Translations under genes and position numbers: made by a program
The notes under the pieces: model-generated
What the model was told of the DNA's origin: nothing
The model's input: the letters and a program-made list of their open reading frames with translations, nothing else
Database searches by the model: none
DNA from: Pseudomonadota bacterium
GTDB lineage: Bacteria > Pseudomonadota > Gammaproteobacteria > Burkholderiales > Burkholderiaceae_E
DNA: 64,000 nucleotides
Reading direction: 5' to 3'
NCBI GenBank assembly: GCA_029779435.1
Contig: JAKPAM010000136.1
Span: forward strand, 19,464-83,463
In this document: positions 37,046-44,896 of the stretch, one piece after another
Layout: each line of letters begins with the position of its first letter
Position numbering within the stretch: position 1 is the stretch's first letter

Positions 37046-38386
37046 ATGAGTGCACCCTCTCACGATCGCGTCGACGCCGCGCGGACCGCCCCGCGCTTCT
37101 CGGCGACCTTCGATCCGTACACGCTGTCCGAGATCCGCCGCGCGGCGGCTACCGGCATCTACGACATCCGCGGCGGCGGCGCCAAGCGCAAGCTGCCCCA
37201 CTTCGACGACCTGCTGTTCCTCGGCGCTTCGATCAGCCGCTACCCGCTCGAGGGTTATCGCGAGAAGTGCGGCACCGACGTCGTGCTGGGTACCCGCTTC
37301 GCGAAAAAGCCGATCCACCTGAAGACGCCGGTCACGATCGCCGGAATGAGCTTCGGTGCGCTGTCCGCGCAAGCCAAGGAAGCGCTGGGCCGCGGCGCCA
37401 GCGCCGTCGGCACCAGCACCACCACCGGCGACGGCGGCATGACGCCCGAGGAGCGCGGCCACTCGAAGACGCTCGTCTACCAGTACCTGCCGTCGCGCTA
37501 CGGGATGAACCCCGATGACCTGCGCAAGGCCGACGCGATAGAGGTCGTGGTCGGCCAGGGCGCCAAGCCCGGCGGCGGCGGCATGCTGCTGGGCCAGAAG
37601 ATCAGCTCGCGCGTCGCCAGGATGCGCTGCCTTCCCGAAGGGATCGACCAGCGTTCGGCGTGCCGGCACCCGGACTGGACCGGCCCCGATGACCTGGAGA
37701 TCAAGATCCTCGAACTGCGCGAGATCACCGACTGGGAAAAGCCGATCTACGTGAAGGTCGGCGCGACCCGTCCTTATTACGACGTCGCGCTGGCCGTCAA
37801 GGCGGGTGCCGACGTCGTCGTGCTCGACGGCATGCAGGGCGGCACCGCCGCCACGCAGGAGGTGTTCATCGAGCACGTCGGGATTCCGATCCTCGCGGCG
37901 ATCCGTCCGGCCGTGCAGGCGCTGCGCGACCTGAACATGCACCGCAAGGTGCAGTTGATCGTCTCGGGCGGCATCCGCAACGGCGCCGACACCGCGAAGG
38001 CGCTGGCGCTGGGGGCTGACGCCGTCGCGATCGGCACGGCCGCGCTGGTCGCACTGGGCGACAACGACCCGCGCTGGCAAGCCGAGTACGAAGCGCTGGG
38101 CACGACGGCCGGCGCTTATGACGACTGGCACGAGGGTCGCGACCCGGCCGGCATCACGACGCAGGATCCGGCGCTGGCCGCGCGGCTCGACCCGCTGCTG
38201 GCCGGCCGCCGGCTGGCCAACTACCTGTCGGTGATGACGATGGAAGCGCAAGTGATCGCGCGCGCCTGCGGCAAATCGCACCTGCACAACCTCGAACCGG
38301 AGGATCTCGCCGCGCTGACCATCGAGGCTGCGGCGATGACGCAGGTGCCGCTGGCGGGAACCGACTGGATACCGGGCAAGTTGTGA
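37046..38386 (+). CDS. FMN-binding glutamate synthase-family subunit (GlxD/MgsC-like)
   Basis: A 446-residue subunit equivalent to the FMN/Fe-S core of glutamate synthase. It has SFGALSAQAKEALGRGA, the VVVGQGAKPGGGGMLLGQKIS loop, DGMQGGTAATQEVF, and the phosphate-binding SGGIRNGADTAKALALGADAVAIGTAAL. It would transfer the amide nitrogen, or methylamine in N-methylglutamate synthase, to 2-oxoglutarate. It closes the glnT operon. No N-methylglutamate dehydrogenase (mgdABCD) genes follow within the window. Confidence 0.9.
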   Translation: MSAPSHDRVDAARTAPRFSATFDPYTLSEIRRAAATGIYDIRGGGAKRKLPHFDDLLFLGASISRYPLEGYREKCGTDVVLGTRFAKKPIHLKTPVTIAGMSFGALSAQAKEALGRGASAVGTSTTTGDGGMTPEERGHSKTLVYQYLPSRYGMNPDDLRKADAIEVVVGQGAKPGGGGMLLGQKISSRVARMRCLPEGIDQRSACRHPDWTGPDDLEIKILELREITDWEKPIYVKVGATRPYYDVALAVKAGADVVVLDGMQGGTAATQEVFIEHVGIPILAAIRPAVQALRDLNMHRKVQLIVSGGIRNGADTAKALALGADAVAIGTAALVALGDNDPRWQAEYEALGTTAGAYDDWHEGRDPAGITTQDPALAARLDPLLAGRRLANYLSVMTMEAQVIARACGKSHLHNLEPEDLAALTIEAAAMTQVPLAGTDWIPGKL

Positions 38387-38495
38387 TAGCCCCGTCGGAC
38401 CGCGCGGAAAATTATCGGATCATCGCATCACTTCGGTGCCGGATGCGCCTGTTCCGCGCGCGTTCCGCACTATGCCGGTGAGGCGCATGACGCTT

Positions 38496-38537
38496 AGGAA
38501 ATTCGCTTGCCAAGCCACCTAAGTACCATGCTATTCT
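38496..38537 (+). promoter_or_regulatory. Possible promoter region of the second AmiC/AmiR pair
   Basis: A GG-N10-GC element (AGGAAA-N5-TTGCC, 38496-38511) gives a moderate sigma-54 match. TTGCCA (38507-38512) with TATTCT (38532-38537) is an alternative, poorly spaced sigma-70 match. Either would start transcription just ahead of the leader hairpins. Confidence 0.3.
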
Positions 38538-38546
38538 GAGCCCATC

Positions 38547-38594
38547 GGAGCAAGGAAGCTCTCGTCCAGGCGCAAGCCGGCGAGGGCTTTTTTT
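38547..38594 (+). promoter_or_regulatory. ANTAR-type leader with terminator before the second AmiC gene
   Basis: The first hairpin (38547-38562) has a 5-base stem and the hexaloop AAGGAA, with A at position 1 and G at position 4, as in ANTAR target RNAs. A GGC-GCAA-GCC pairing (38569-38578) overlaps the 5' arm of an AAGCC/GGCTT terminator (38574-38589) followed by seven T. The second AmiC/AmiR pair may therefore control its own synthesis. Confidence 0.6.
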
Positions 38595-38611
38595 ATTGGC
38601 GGCCGGACATC

Positions 38612-39751
38612 ATGGCGAAAGACACACTGAAGGTTGGCGTGCTGTTCTCGCAGACGGGGCCCACAGCCTTCGTCGAGCGTACGCAATGCAATGCCACGCT
38701 GTTGGCGATCGAGGCGATGAATGCCAGCGGCGGCGTCCGCGGCCAGGCGGTCGAGCCCGTCATTCGCGATCCGAAGTCCCGCGTTCCCGACTACGTCGCG
38801 CTGGCAAGCGAATTGCTCGAAGTCCATCGGGTACCGCTGATCTTCGGCTGCTACATGACCAACACACGGCAAGCGCTGGTGCCGCTGGTCGAGCGCCGCA
38901 ACGCCGTCCTCGCTTATCCGGCCCCCTATGAGGGCTTCGAGTACTCGCGCAATGTGTTCTACGGCGGCGCGGTCCCGAACCAGCACATCGTGCCGCTCGC
39001 CCGCTACCTGATGGCCCATGCCGGCAGGCGCTTCTATCTGGTCGGCACCCGTTACACGTTTCCGGTCGAATCGAATCGCGTGATGATGACGCTGATCTCC
39101 GAAGGCAAGGGCGAGATCCTGGCCGAACGATACGTACCGCTCGACGCGACGCGGCACGAGCTGACGGCGCTCGCCCGGCACATCAAGAGCAAGCAGCCCG
39201 ACGTGGTCTTCTGCACGGTCGTCGGCGAAGCGGCCGCGCGATTCCACCAGGCCTGCCGCGAGGAAGGAATCTCCCCCGCGGACACCACGATCGCCGGGCT
39301 GACGATCACCGAGGCCGAAGTCCAGTTGATGGGGGCGGAGCTCGCCCGCGGCCACCTGACCGCCGCCACGTATTTCGAGTCGATCGACAGCCCCGCCAAT
39401 CGCCGCTTCGTCGATCGCTATCGCTCGGCGTACGGACCCGCCGCGCACACGAACGCGATGGCCGAGACCGCCTGGTCGCTGACCAGCATGGTATTGGCGG
39501 CCGCCGATCGTTGCGGCTCCATGGACGCCGACGCGCTGCGCAACGAAATGGCCCGCGAGCCTTTCGATGCGCCGCAAGGCATCATCCGGCTCGATACGCA
39601 GAACAATCATTTCCATCTGTGGCCGCGTGTTGCACGAGTCGGCTACGACGGCGGCTTCGAGGTCCTCGAGACGGCCCCCTGCGCGCTGAAGCCGGATCCG
39701 TACCTGATCAACCATGGCATCGCCGGGAATGATCCCGGTACGCGGGACTAG
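38612..39751 (+). CDS. amiC: AmiC-like cytosolic amide/urea sensor (second copy)
   Basis: A 379-residue homologue of the sensor at 31017, again without signal peptide (starts KDTLKVGVLFSQTGPTAFVERTQCN). FGCYMTNTRQALVPLVERR and AYPAPYEGFEYSRN replace the equivalents in the first copy, so the ligand pockets differ. It is followed two bases later by an ANTAR gene. Position between the glnT and hydantoinase operons suggests it senses a substrate of the latter. The start ATG 38612 lies just after the leader terminator. Confidence 0.85.
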   Translation: MAKDTLKVGVLFSQTGPTAFVERTQCNATLLAIEAMNASGGVRGQAVEPVIRDPKSRVPDYVALASELLEVHRVPLIFGCYMTNTRQALVPLVERRNAVLAYPAPYEGFEYSRNVFYGGAVPNQHIVPLARYLMAHAGRRFYLVGTRYTFPVESNRVMMTLISEGKGEILAERYVPLDATRHELTALARHIKSKQPDVVFCTVVGEAAARFHQACREEGISPADTTIAGLTITEAEVQLMGAELARGHLTAATYFESIDSPANRRFVDRYRSAYGPAAHTNAMAETAWSLTSMVLAAADRCGSMDADALRNEMAREPFDAPQGIIRLDTQNNHFHLWPRVARVGYDGGFEVLETAPCALKPDPYLINHGIAGNDPGTRD

Positions 39752-39753
39752 CC

Positions 39754-40374
39754 ATGTCGACCGCGATACGCCGAGGCGACCCGGTCCTGAAGTCGTTGCG
39801 CGACATCCGCCGGATGCGCGTGCTGATCGTCCATCCGCGCGACCGGGACTGCGACGATCTGTCGGCGCAAGTCAAGCGTATCGGCTGCCAGGTCGAATCG
39901 ACGTGGCCGCCGCCGTCGTCGATTCCCGACGATGTCGAGATCGTCTTCATCCTGTTTCGCGGCCAGAAGGATACCGCCGGGCTGACGAGGCTCCTGCAGA
40001 GCCGCGTTCCCCGACCGACGATCATCGGCATCGTGGAATTCGAGAGCCCGACGGCGATCGAGGACGTCGTCGGCGCCGGCACGCTGTCGATCGTCACCAA
40101 GCCGATACGCGGTTTCGGCCTGCTGACCTCGATGGTCATCGCGCATGACCTGAATGCCTCGACGAGAGCGATGCAGACGCGCATCACCAAGCTCGAATCC
40201 CGGCTGGTCGGCATCAAGCGCATCGAGCAGGCCAAGTCGATTCTGATGCTGCGCAACCGGATCAGCGAACAGGAGGCTTATGAAAAGATCCGCTTGCAGG
40301 CGATGAAGCAAAGGGTTAGCATGGAGTCCATAAGTTCTTCGATCGTCTCCACTAATGACATGCTCGGTCAATGA
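39754..40374 (+). CDS. amiR: AmiR/NasT-type ANTAR antiterminator (second copy)
   Basis: A 206-residue protein, identical in length to the first AmiR and clearly related (RMRVLIVHPRDRDCDDLSAQVKRIGCQVESTWPPP). It has a pseudo-receiver, a coiled coil, and a C-terminal ANTAR domain (AKSILMLRNRISEQEAYEKIRLQAMKQRVSMESIS). Its probable targets are the leader in front of its own sensor gene and the two tandem attenuators that begin about 110 bases downstream, before the hydantoinase genes. Confidence 0.9.
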   Translation: MSTAIRRGDPVLKSLRDIRRMRVLIVHPRDRDCDDLSAQVKRIGCQVESTWPPPSSIPDDVEIVFILFRGQKDTAGLTRLLQSRVPRPTIIGIVEFESPTAIEDVVGAGTLSIVTKPIRGFGLLTSMVIAHDLNASTRAMQTRITKLESRLVGIKRIEQAKSILMLRNRISEQEAYEKIRLQAMKQRVSMESISSSIVSTNDMLGQ

Positions 40375-40483
40375 ATGATCCGGCACGGAGCGATGGGTTG
40401 GTGACAGGTTGACGAGCTTTCCGTAGATCCTTTCCCGTTTTTCCGGATCCACGGTTCTCGATCAGATGCATACGGTTCGATCG

Positions 40484-40554
40484 CTGCAAAGGCTGCAGTG
40501 GCCGGGCCTGGCTAAGAAAGCCACCTTCGACATCACGTCGGCGGTGGCTTTTTT
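40484..40554 (+). promoter_or_regulatory. Attenuator A of the hydantoinase operon
   Basis: Hairpin 1 is CTGCA-AAGGC-TGCAG (40484-40498). Hairpin 2 is TGGCT-AAGAA-AGCCA (40509-40523). The 3' arm of hairpin 2 is also the 5' arm of the terminator AAGCCACC/GGTGGCTT (40518-40550), which ends in a T-run. Hairpin 2 and the terminator cannot form together, as expected for an antitermination switch. Confidence 0.65.
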
Positions 40555-40597
40555 GTTTCTTGATTTTGTTCGTTCGATTTCATTGACTGTCCTTCGC

Positions 40598-40670
40598 GCG
40601 GCTGGGTTGCCGCCGCGGGGCGTGGCTAAGAAAGCCGCCTTCGGTGTCCATCACCGCCGGCGGCTTTTTT
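40598..40670 (+). promoter_or_regulatory. Attenuator B of the hydantoinase operon (second tandem copy)
   Basis: It repeats the plan of attenuator A 114 bases downstream. Hairpin 1 is GCGGC-TGGGTT-GCCGC (40598-40613), hairpin 2 is TGGCT-AAGAA-AGCC (40623-40636), and the terminator is AAGCCGCC/GGCGGCTT (40632-40666) with six T. The GGCTAAGAAAGCC core is identical in both copies, while the terminator stems differ by compensating changes, which indicates selection on RNA structure. Confidence 0.7.
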
Positions 40671-40701
40671 GTTTTTGGCATCCTCAACTGGAGTAAAGCG
40701 C

Positions 40702-42756
40702 ATGGCCTCCCTCACCGATTCCAGCAAGGCGGTCCGCGTCGCCTGCGACGTCGGCGGTACCTTCACCGATATCTGCGTCCTCAACGAAGCATCGGGTCGG
40801 ATGCACGTGGCCAAGGTGCCGACGACCGTCGATCCGATCGACGGCGTGCTGGCCGGCATCACCGCCGGCAACGTCGATCTCAACGACCTGGTGCTCTTCT
40901 CCCACGGCACGACGCTGGCGACCAACGCGCTGATCACGCGGCGCTTTCCTCCGGCCGTGATGATCACCACCGAAGGCTTCCGCGACACGATCGAGATCCG
41001 CCGCGGCAATCGCGACGACCTGTGGGACGCGTACAAGGAGATCGCCAAGCCGTACATCCGCCGCCGCGACCGTCTCGTCGTGCCCGAGCGCATCGACTAT
41101 GCCGGCGTCGTCGTCACGCCGCTGGACGTCGACAAGGCCCGCGACGTCGCGCGCGTCGTCGCCAAGCGCGGCGTCAAGACGATCGCGATCTGCTTCGCGA
41201 ACGCCTACGTGAACCCCGCCCACGAGCAGCAGATGCGCGACATCGTGCTCGAGGCGATTCCCGACGCGACGATCTCGCTGTCCAGCGAGATCATGCCGGA
41301 GATCTTCGAGCACGAACGCTTCTCCACGACCGTGGCCAATGCGGTGCTGGCGCCGGTGGCCGGCAGGTATGCGGCGCAGCTGGAAAGCCGCATGCAGGCC
41401 GGCGGCTACAAGGAAGACGTGATGCTGCTGCACTCGGGCGGCGGCGTGATGAAGGCGAAGATGGCCGAGAAGTTCGCCGCGCGGCTGTCGGCCTCCGGCA
41501 TCGCGGCGGGCGCGATCGCCAGCCGCTTCGTCGCCGAGAGCGCGGGCTTCAAGTTCTCGATCGGCCTGGACATGGGCGGAACGTCGACCGACGTCTCGCT
41601 GTGCGACAACGGCAAGCTGCGCGTCACCAAGGAATGGCACGTCGAGTACGGCTACCCGATCTGCTTCCCGTCGATCGAGGTGCTGACGATCGGCGCGGGC
41701 GGCGGTTCGCTGGCCTGGATCGACGCGGCCAAGTCGCTGCGCAACGGCCCGCAGTCGGCCGGCTCCAATCCCGGTCCGGCCTGCTACGGCCGCGGCGGCA
41801 CCGAGCCCACGAACTGCGATGCGAACGTGGTGCTCGGCCGGCTCAGCGACCGGCTGGCCGGCGGCGGCGTGGCGCTCGACCGCGCCAAGGCCGAGGAAGC
41901 GATCAGGCGCGCCGTGGCCGAACCGATGGGCATGAGCGTCGAGGACGCCGCGCTGGCGATCCTGAAGGTCGCGAACGCCAACATGGCCGACGCGGTGCGG
42001 CTGCTGTCGATCCGGCGCGGTTATGACCCGCGCGACTTCGCGCTGGTGGCGTTCGGCGGCGCCGGCCCGCTGCACGGTGCCGCGCTGGCGCGTGATCTGT
42101 CGATCCCGGTCGTGCTGGTCCCGCCGAATCCCGGCGTCACGTCCGCGCTCGGCTGCCTGCTGGTGGACATCCAGCACGACGTCACCCAGATGTACCTGTC
42201 GCGCGTCGAGGACGCCTCGGTCGACGATCTGGAGGCCAGCTTCGCCAAGCTCGAGGAAGAAGGCCGCCAGCGGCTGATGACCGAAGGCATCAGCGACGAC
42301 CAGATGGTGTTCCAGCGCCAGATCGACATGCGCTATCTCGGCCAGTGGCGCGCGATGTCGATCCCGGTGCCCTCGCCGGTCACCACGCTGGACAGCGTCA
42401 TCGAGGCGTTCCACCACGAGCATGCCCGCGAGCACAACTACTCGCAGCCCGGCGAGCCGGTCGAGATCTACCGGATCAGCGTGATCGCGACGGGCCTGAC
42501 ACCGAAGGCGAAGTTCGCCGAGTTCGACCCCGTCGACGAGCCGCCCGTCCCGCAGGCGTCGCGCCTCGTCCGCTTCGACGAGCTGCCCGAGAAGGTCGAT
42601 ACGCCCGTCTTCGATCGCAGCCTGCTGAAAGCCGGCATGAAGGTCGCCGGCCCCGCGATCATCGACCAGCTCGATTCGACGATCGTCGTCCCGCCCGGCG
42701 TCACGGCCGAAGTCGACCGCTCGCTGACGATCGTCATGCGCGTGCCGCTCGCGTGA
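40702..42756 (+). CDS. hyuA: Hydantoinase/oxoprolinase family subunit A
   Basis: A 684-residue subunit of the N-methylhydantoinase / 5-oxoprolinase / acetone-carboxylase superfamily, whose members use ATP to activate a carbonyl. It has the N-terminal DVGGTFTDICVLNE phosphate loop, FSHGTTLATNAL, a second GLDMGGTSTDVSL loop and AFGGAGPLHGAALARDL. The start ATG 40702 has GGAG upstream. It pairs with the next gene. An amide- or ureide-type ring such as (N-methyl)hydantoin is the likeliest substrate given the ANTAR control and neighbours, but carboxylase-type activity is possible. Confidence 0.88.
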   Translation: MASLTDSSKAVRVACDVGGTFTDICVLNEASGRMHVAKVPTTVDPIDGVLAGITAGNVDLNDLVLFSHGTTLATNALITRRFPPAVMITTEGFRDTIEIRRGNRDDLWDAYKEIAKPYIRRRDRLVVPERIDYAGVVVTPLDVDKARDVARVVAKRGVKTIAICFANAYVNPAHEQQMRDIVLEAIPDATISLSSEIMPEIFEHERFSTTVANAVLAPVAGRYAAQLESRMQAGGYKEDVMLLHSGGGVMKAKMAEKFAARLSASGIAAGAIASRFVAESAGFKFSIGLDMGGTSTDVSLCDNGKLRVTKEWHVEYGYPICFPSIEVLTIGAGGGSLAWIDAAKSLRNGPQSAGSNPGPACYGRGGTEPTNCDANVVLGRLSDRLAGGGVALDRAKAEEAIRRAVAEPMGMSVEDAALAILKVANANMADAVRLLSIRRGYDPRDFALVAFGGAGPLHGAALARDLSIPVVLVPPNPGVTSALGCLLVDIQHDVTQMYLSRVEDASVDDLEASFAKLEEEGRQRLMTEGISDDQMVFQRQIDMRYLGQWRAMSIPVPSPVTTLDSVIEAFHHEHAREHNYSQPGEPVEIYRISVIATGLTPKAKFAEFDPVDEPPVPQASRLVRFDELPEKVDTPVFDRSLLKAGMKVAGPAIIDQLDSTIVVPPGVTAEVDRSLTIVMRVPLA

Positions 42757-42797
42757 TGGCCCGCCCACCCCAATCCAACGAATCACTGGAGTCACCG

Positions 42798-44828
42798 ATG
42801 AGCAAACCGATCCATCAACTCGACCCCGTCACGTTCGAGGTCCTGAAGAACGCCTACGTCAACATCGTCGATCAGATGGCCGAGCAGATCGTTCGCACCT
42901 GCTACTCGTTCGTCATCTATTCGCGCGACTTCTCGTCGGCGCTGTGCGACCCGAACGGCGACACGATCATGCAGGGCAGCGGCGACATCGCCGCCCACGT
43001 CGGCAGCCTGCACTACACGGCCAAGGCCGTCATCAAGCAGTTCGCCGGCGACATCCATCCCGGCGACGTGTACGTCATCAACGACGTCTATCAAGGCGGC
43101 ACGCACTTCAACGACACGCGGATCATCCGGCCGATCTTCTACAAGGACGAACTGCTGGGCTTCGCGCAGGCCAACGGCCACTGGGCCGACGTCGGCGGCG
43201 CCGTGCCCGGCTCGTTCAACGTGTCGGCGATCGATCACATGGCCGAGGGCCTGCGCATCACGCCGACGCGGGTCTGGAGCAAAGGCCGTTGCCTGACCGA
43301 CGTCTGCAACCTGATCGCGTCGAATACCCGCGCGCCGGCCGACATCATCGGCGACATGCAGGCACAGGCCGAAGCCGCGCGCATCGCCGAGGTCGAGATC
43401 TGTCGCCTGGTCGACAAGTACGGCCTGGACGTCATCAAGCAATCGTTCCGCGCGGTCCAGGACTACGTCGAGGTCCTGACCCGGCAGCGCGTCAAGGCGC
43501 TGCCCGATGGCGTGTGGGAGACCGAGGACTACATCGACGTCGACCCGGGTGTCGGCGAAGGCCTGGTGCCGATCAAGATCCGCATGAAGATCAGCGGCGA
43601 GACGGTCCACTACGACCTGTCGGGCTCGCATCCGAAGTCGATCGCCAGCTTCCTGAACTCGTGCTACGGCGGCACGTTCGCCGCGATCGTCGCCGGCACG
43701 AAGATGCAGTTCCCCGAGATTCCGCTGAACTCGGGCTTCTATCGCGTCGTCACCGTCGACCTCGGGCCGGAAGGCAGCGTCGTCAACGCCGCGTGGCCGA
43801 CACCGGTCGCCGGCTTCTGTTCGGGCCCGTTCGAAAAGATCATGAACGCGATCTTCGAGCTCTGGGCGGAGATCCTGCCCGAGCGCGCGATGGCCTGCAC
43901 GTTCAACCTCGATTACCTGCTGATCGGCGGACGTGATGGACGTGATGGACGTGAGCGCAACAGCGCCGCGCACAAGTACTTCATGTGGTACGACTGGATG
44001 GTCGGCGGCTGGGGTGCGCGCAACGGCCTCGACGGCTCGCCGTCGACCGGCCCGGTGTTCGGCGTCCAGCTCGGCACGCAGCCGTTCGAAGGCCAGGAGC
44101 GACTGGCGCCCGTGCTGACCACCTGCCACGAACTGCGGGTCGACTCCGGCGGCCCGGGCGAGTACCGCGGCGGCATGGGCGTCGAGAAGGGCGTCATCAT
44201 GACCGAGGTCGACAAGACCGTGGTCTCGTACTGCTGCGACCGCGAGCGCTCGATCACATGGGGGTTATGGGGCGGCCTGCCGTCGCTGCCGCACGGCGTC
44301 TGGGTCAACCCGGGCCTGCCGAACGAACGCTACCTGGGCTCGCTGTTCTCCAATGTCGGATTGTCGGCGGGCGACCTCGTGCAACGGCCGTCGGCCGGCG
44401 GCGGCGGTCTCGGGGATCCGCTCGAGCGCGACGAACTGACGGTGCGCGAGGACGTGGCCGACGGCTACGTGTCGGTCGAACGCGCGGCCAAGGACTATGG
44501 CGTGATCATCAAGGTGATCGATGCCGACCTCGCGCAATACGAGGTCGACCACGACGCGACCGTCGCGCAGCGCTCGTACCTGCGCGCGAATCGGCTCAAG
44601 TGGCTGCAGGAGGACGCCGAGAAGATCGCCGAGCGCTATCGGAACGGAGAACTCGACATGCTCGATCTGATCCGCACTTATGGCGTGATCGTCAACTGGG
44701 GAAGCGGCGAACTGCTGCCGAACACCACGCGGCAGTTCCGCGCGATGTTGATGCGCCGGACCGTCCCTTACTGGGGCAGGACCGTCGCGGCGGGCCGCGA
44801 TCCGTCGATCACGCTGAAGGCCGCCTGA
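42798..44828 (+). CDS. hyuB: Hydantoinase/oxoprolinase family subunit B
   Basis: A 676-residue partner of the preceding subunit, longer than the roughly 520-590 residues common for HyuB. It carries LDPVTFEVLKNAYVNIVDQM at the start, SGDIAAHVGSLHYTAKAV, NDVYQGGTHFNDTRI and GGPGEYRGGMGVEKG; the last 110 residues form an extra helical extension. CTGGAG precedes ATG 42798, 41 bases after hyuA. The length and the extension recall acetone- or acetophenone-carboxylase-like members, so the exact reaction is open. Confidence 0.87.
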   Translation: MSKPIHQLDPVTFEVLKNAYVNIVDQMAEQIVRTCYSFVIYSRDFSSALCDPNGDTIMQGSGDIAAHVGSLHYTAKAVIKQFAGDIHPGDVYVINDVYQGGTHFNDTRIIRPIFYKDELLGFAQANGHWADVGGAVPGSFNVSAIDHMAEGLRITPTRVWSKGRCLTDVCNLIASNTRAPADIIGDMQAQAEAARIAEVEICRLVDKYGLDVIKQSFRAVQDYVEVLTRQRVKALPDGVWETEDYIDVDPGVGEGLVPIKIRMKISGETVHYDLSGSHPKSIASFLNSCYGGTFAAIVAGTKMQFPEIPLNSGFYRVVTVDLGPEGSVVNAAWPTPVAGFCSGPFEKIMNAIFELWAEILPERAMACTFNLDYLLIGGRDGRDGRERNSAAHKYFMWYDWMVGGWGARNGLDGSPSTGPVFGVQLGTQPFEGQERLAPVLTTCHELRVDSGGPGEYRGGMGVEKGVIMTEVDKTVVSYCCDRERSITWGLWGGLPSLPHGVWVNPGLPNERYLGSLFSNVGLSAGDLVQRPSAGGGGLGDPLERDELTVREDVADGYVSVERAAKDYGVIIKVIDADLAQYEVDHDATVAQRSYLRANRLKWLQEDAEKIAERYRNGELDMLDLIRTYGVIVNWGSGELLPNTTRQFRAMLMRRTVPYWGRTVAAGRDPSITLKAA

Positions 44829-44896
44829 GCGTCCCGAGGCCCGTTGACACGCCAATAAGCACAACCTCCTCCTCTCCTACTCGTGGGATCGACATC

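Noticed and set aside
40473..40488. A GG-N10-GC element before the hydantoinase operon resembling a sigma-54 promoter
   Set aside because: The GC falls inside the first leader hairpin, which would then not be transcribed, and the -24 half matches poorly; such spacing is frequent in GC-rich DNA.
40684..42795. A 703-codon open frame opposite hyuA
   Set aside because: Shadow frame: low-complexity Arg/Asp/His/Val product and no ribosome-binding site, while hyuA on the other strand has clear motifs.
42798..44828. Calling the pair an acetone carboxylase
   Set aside because: Subunit lengths and the extra C-terminal region recall carboxylase-type members, but no gamma-type third subunit is present and the context is nitrogen metabolism; I left the call at superfamily level.
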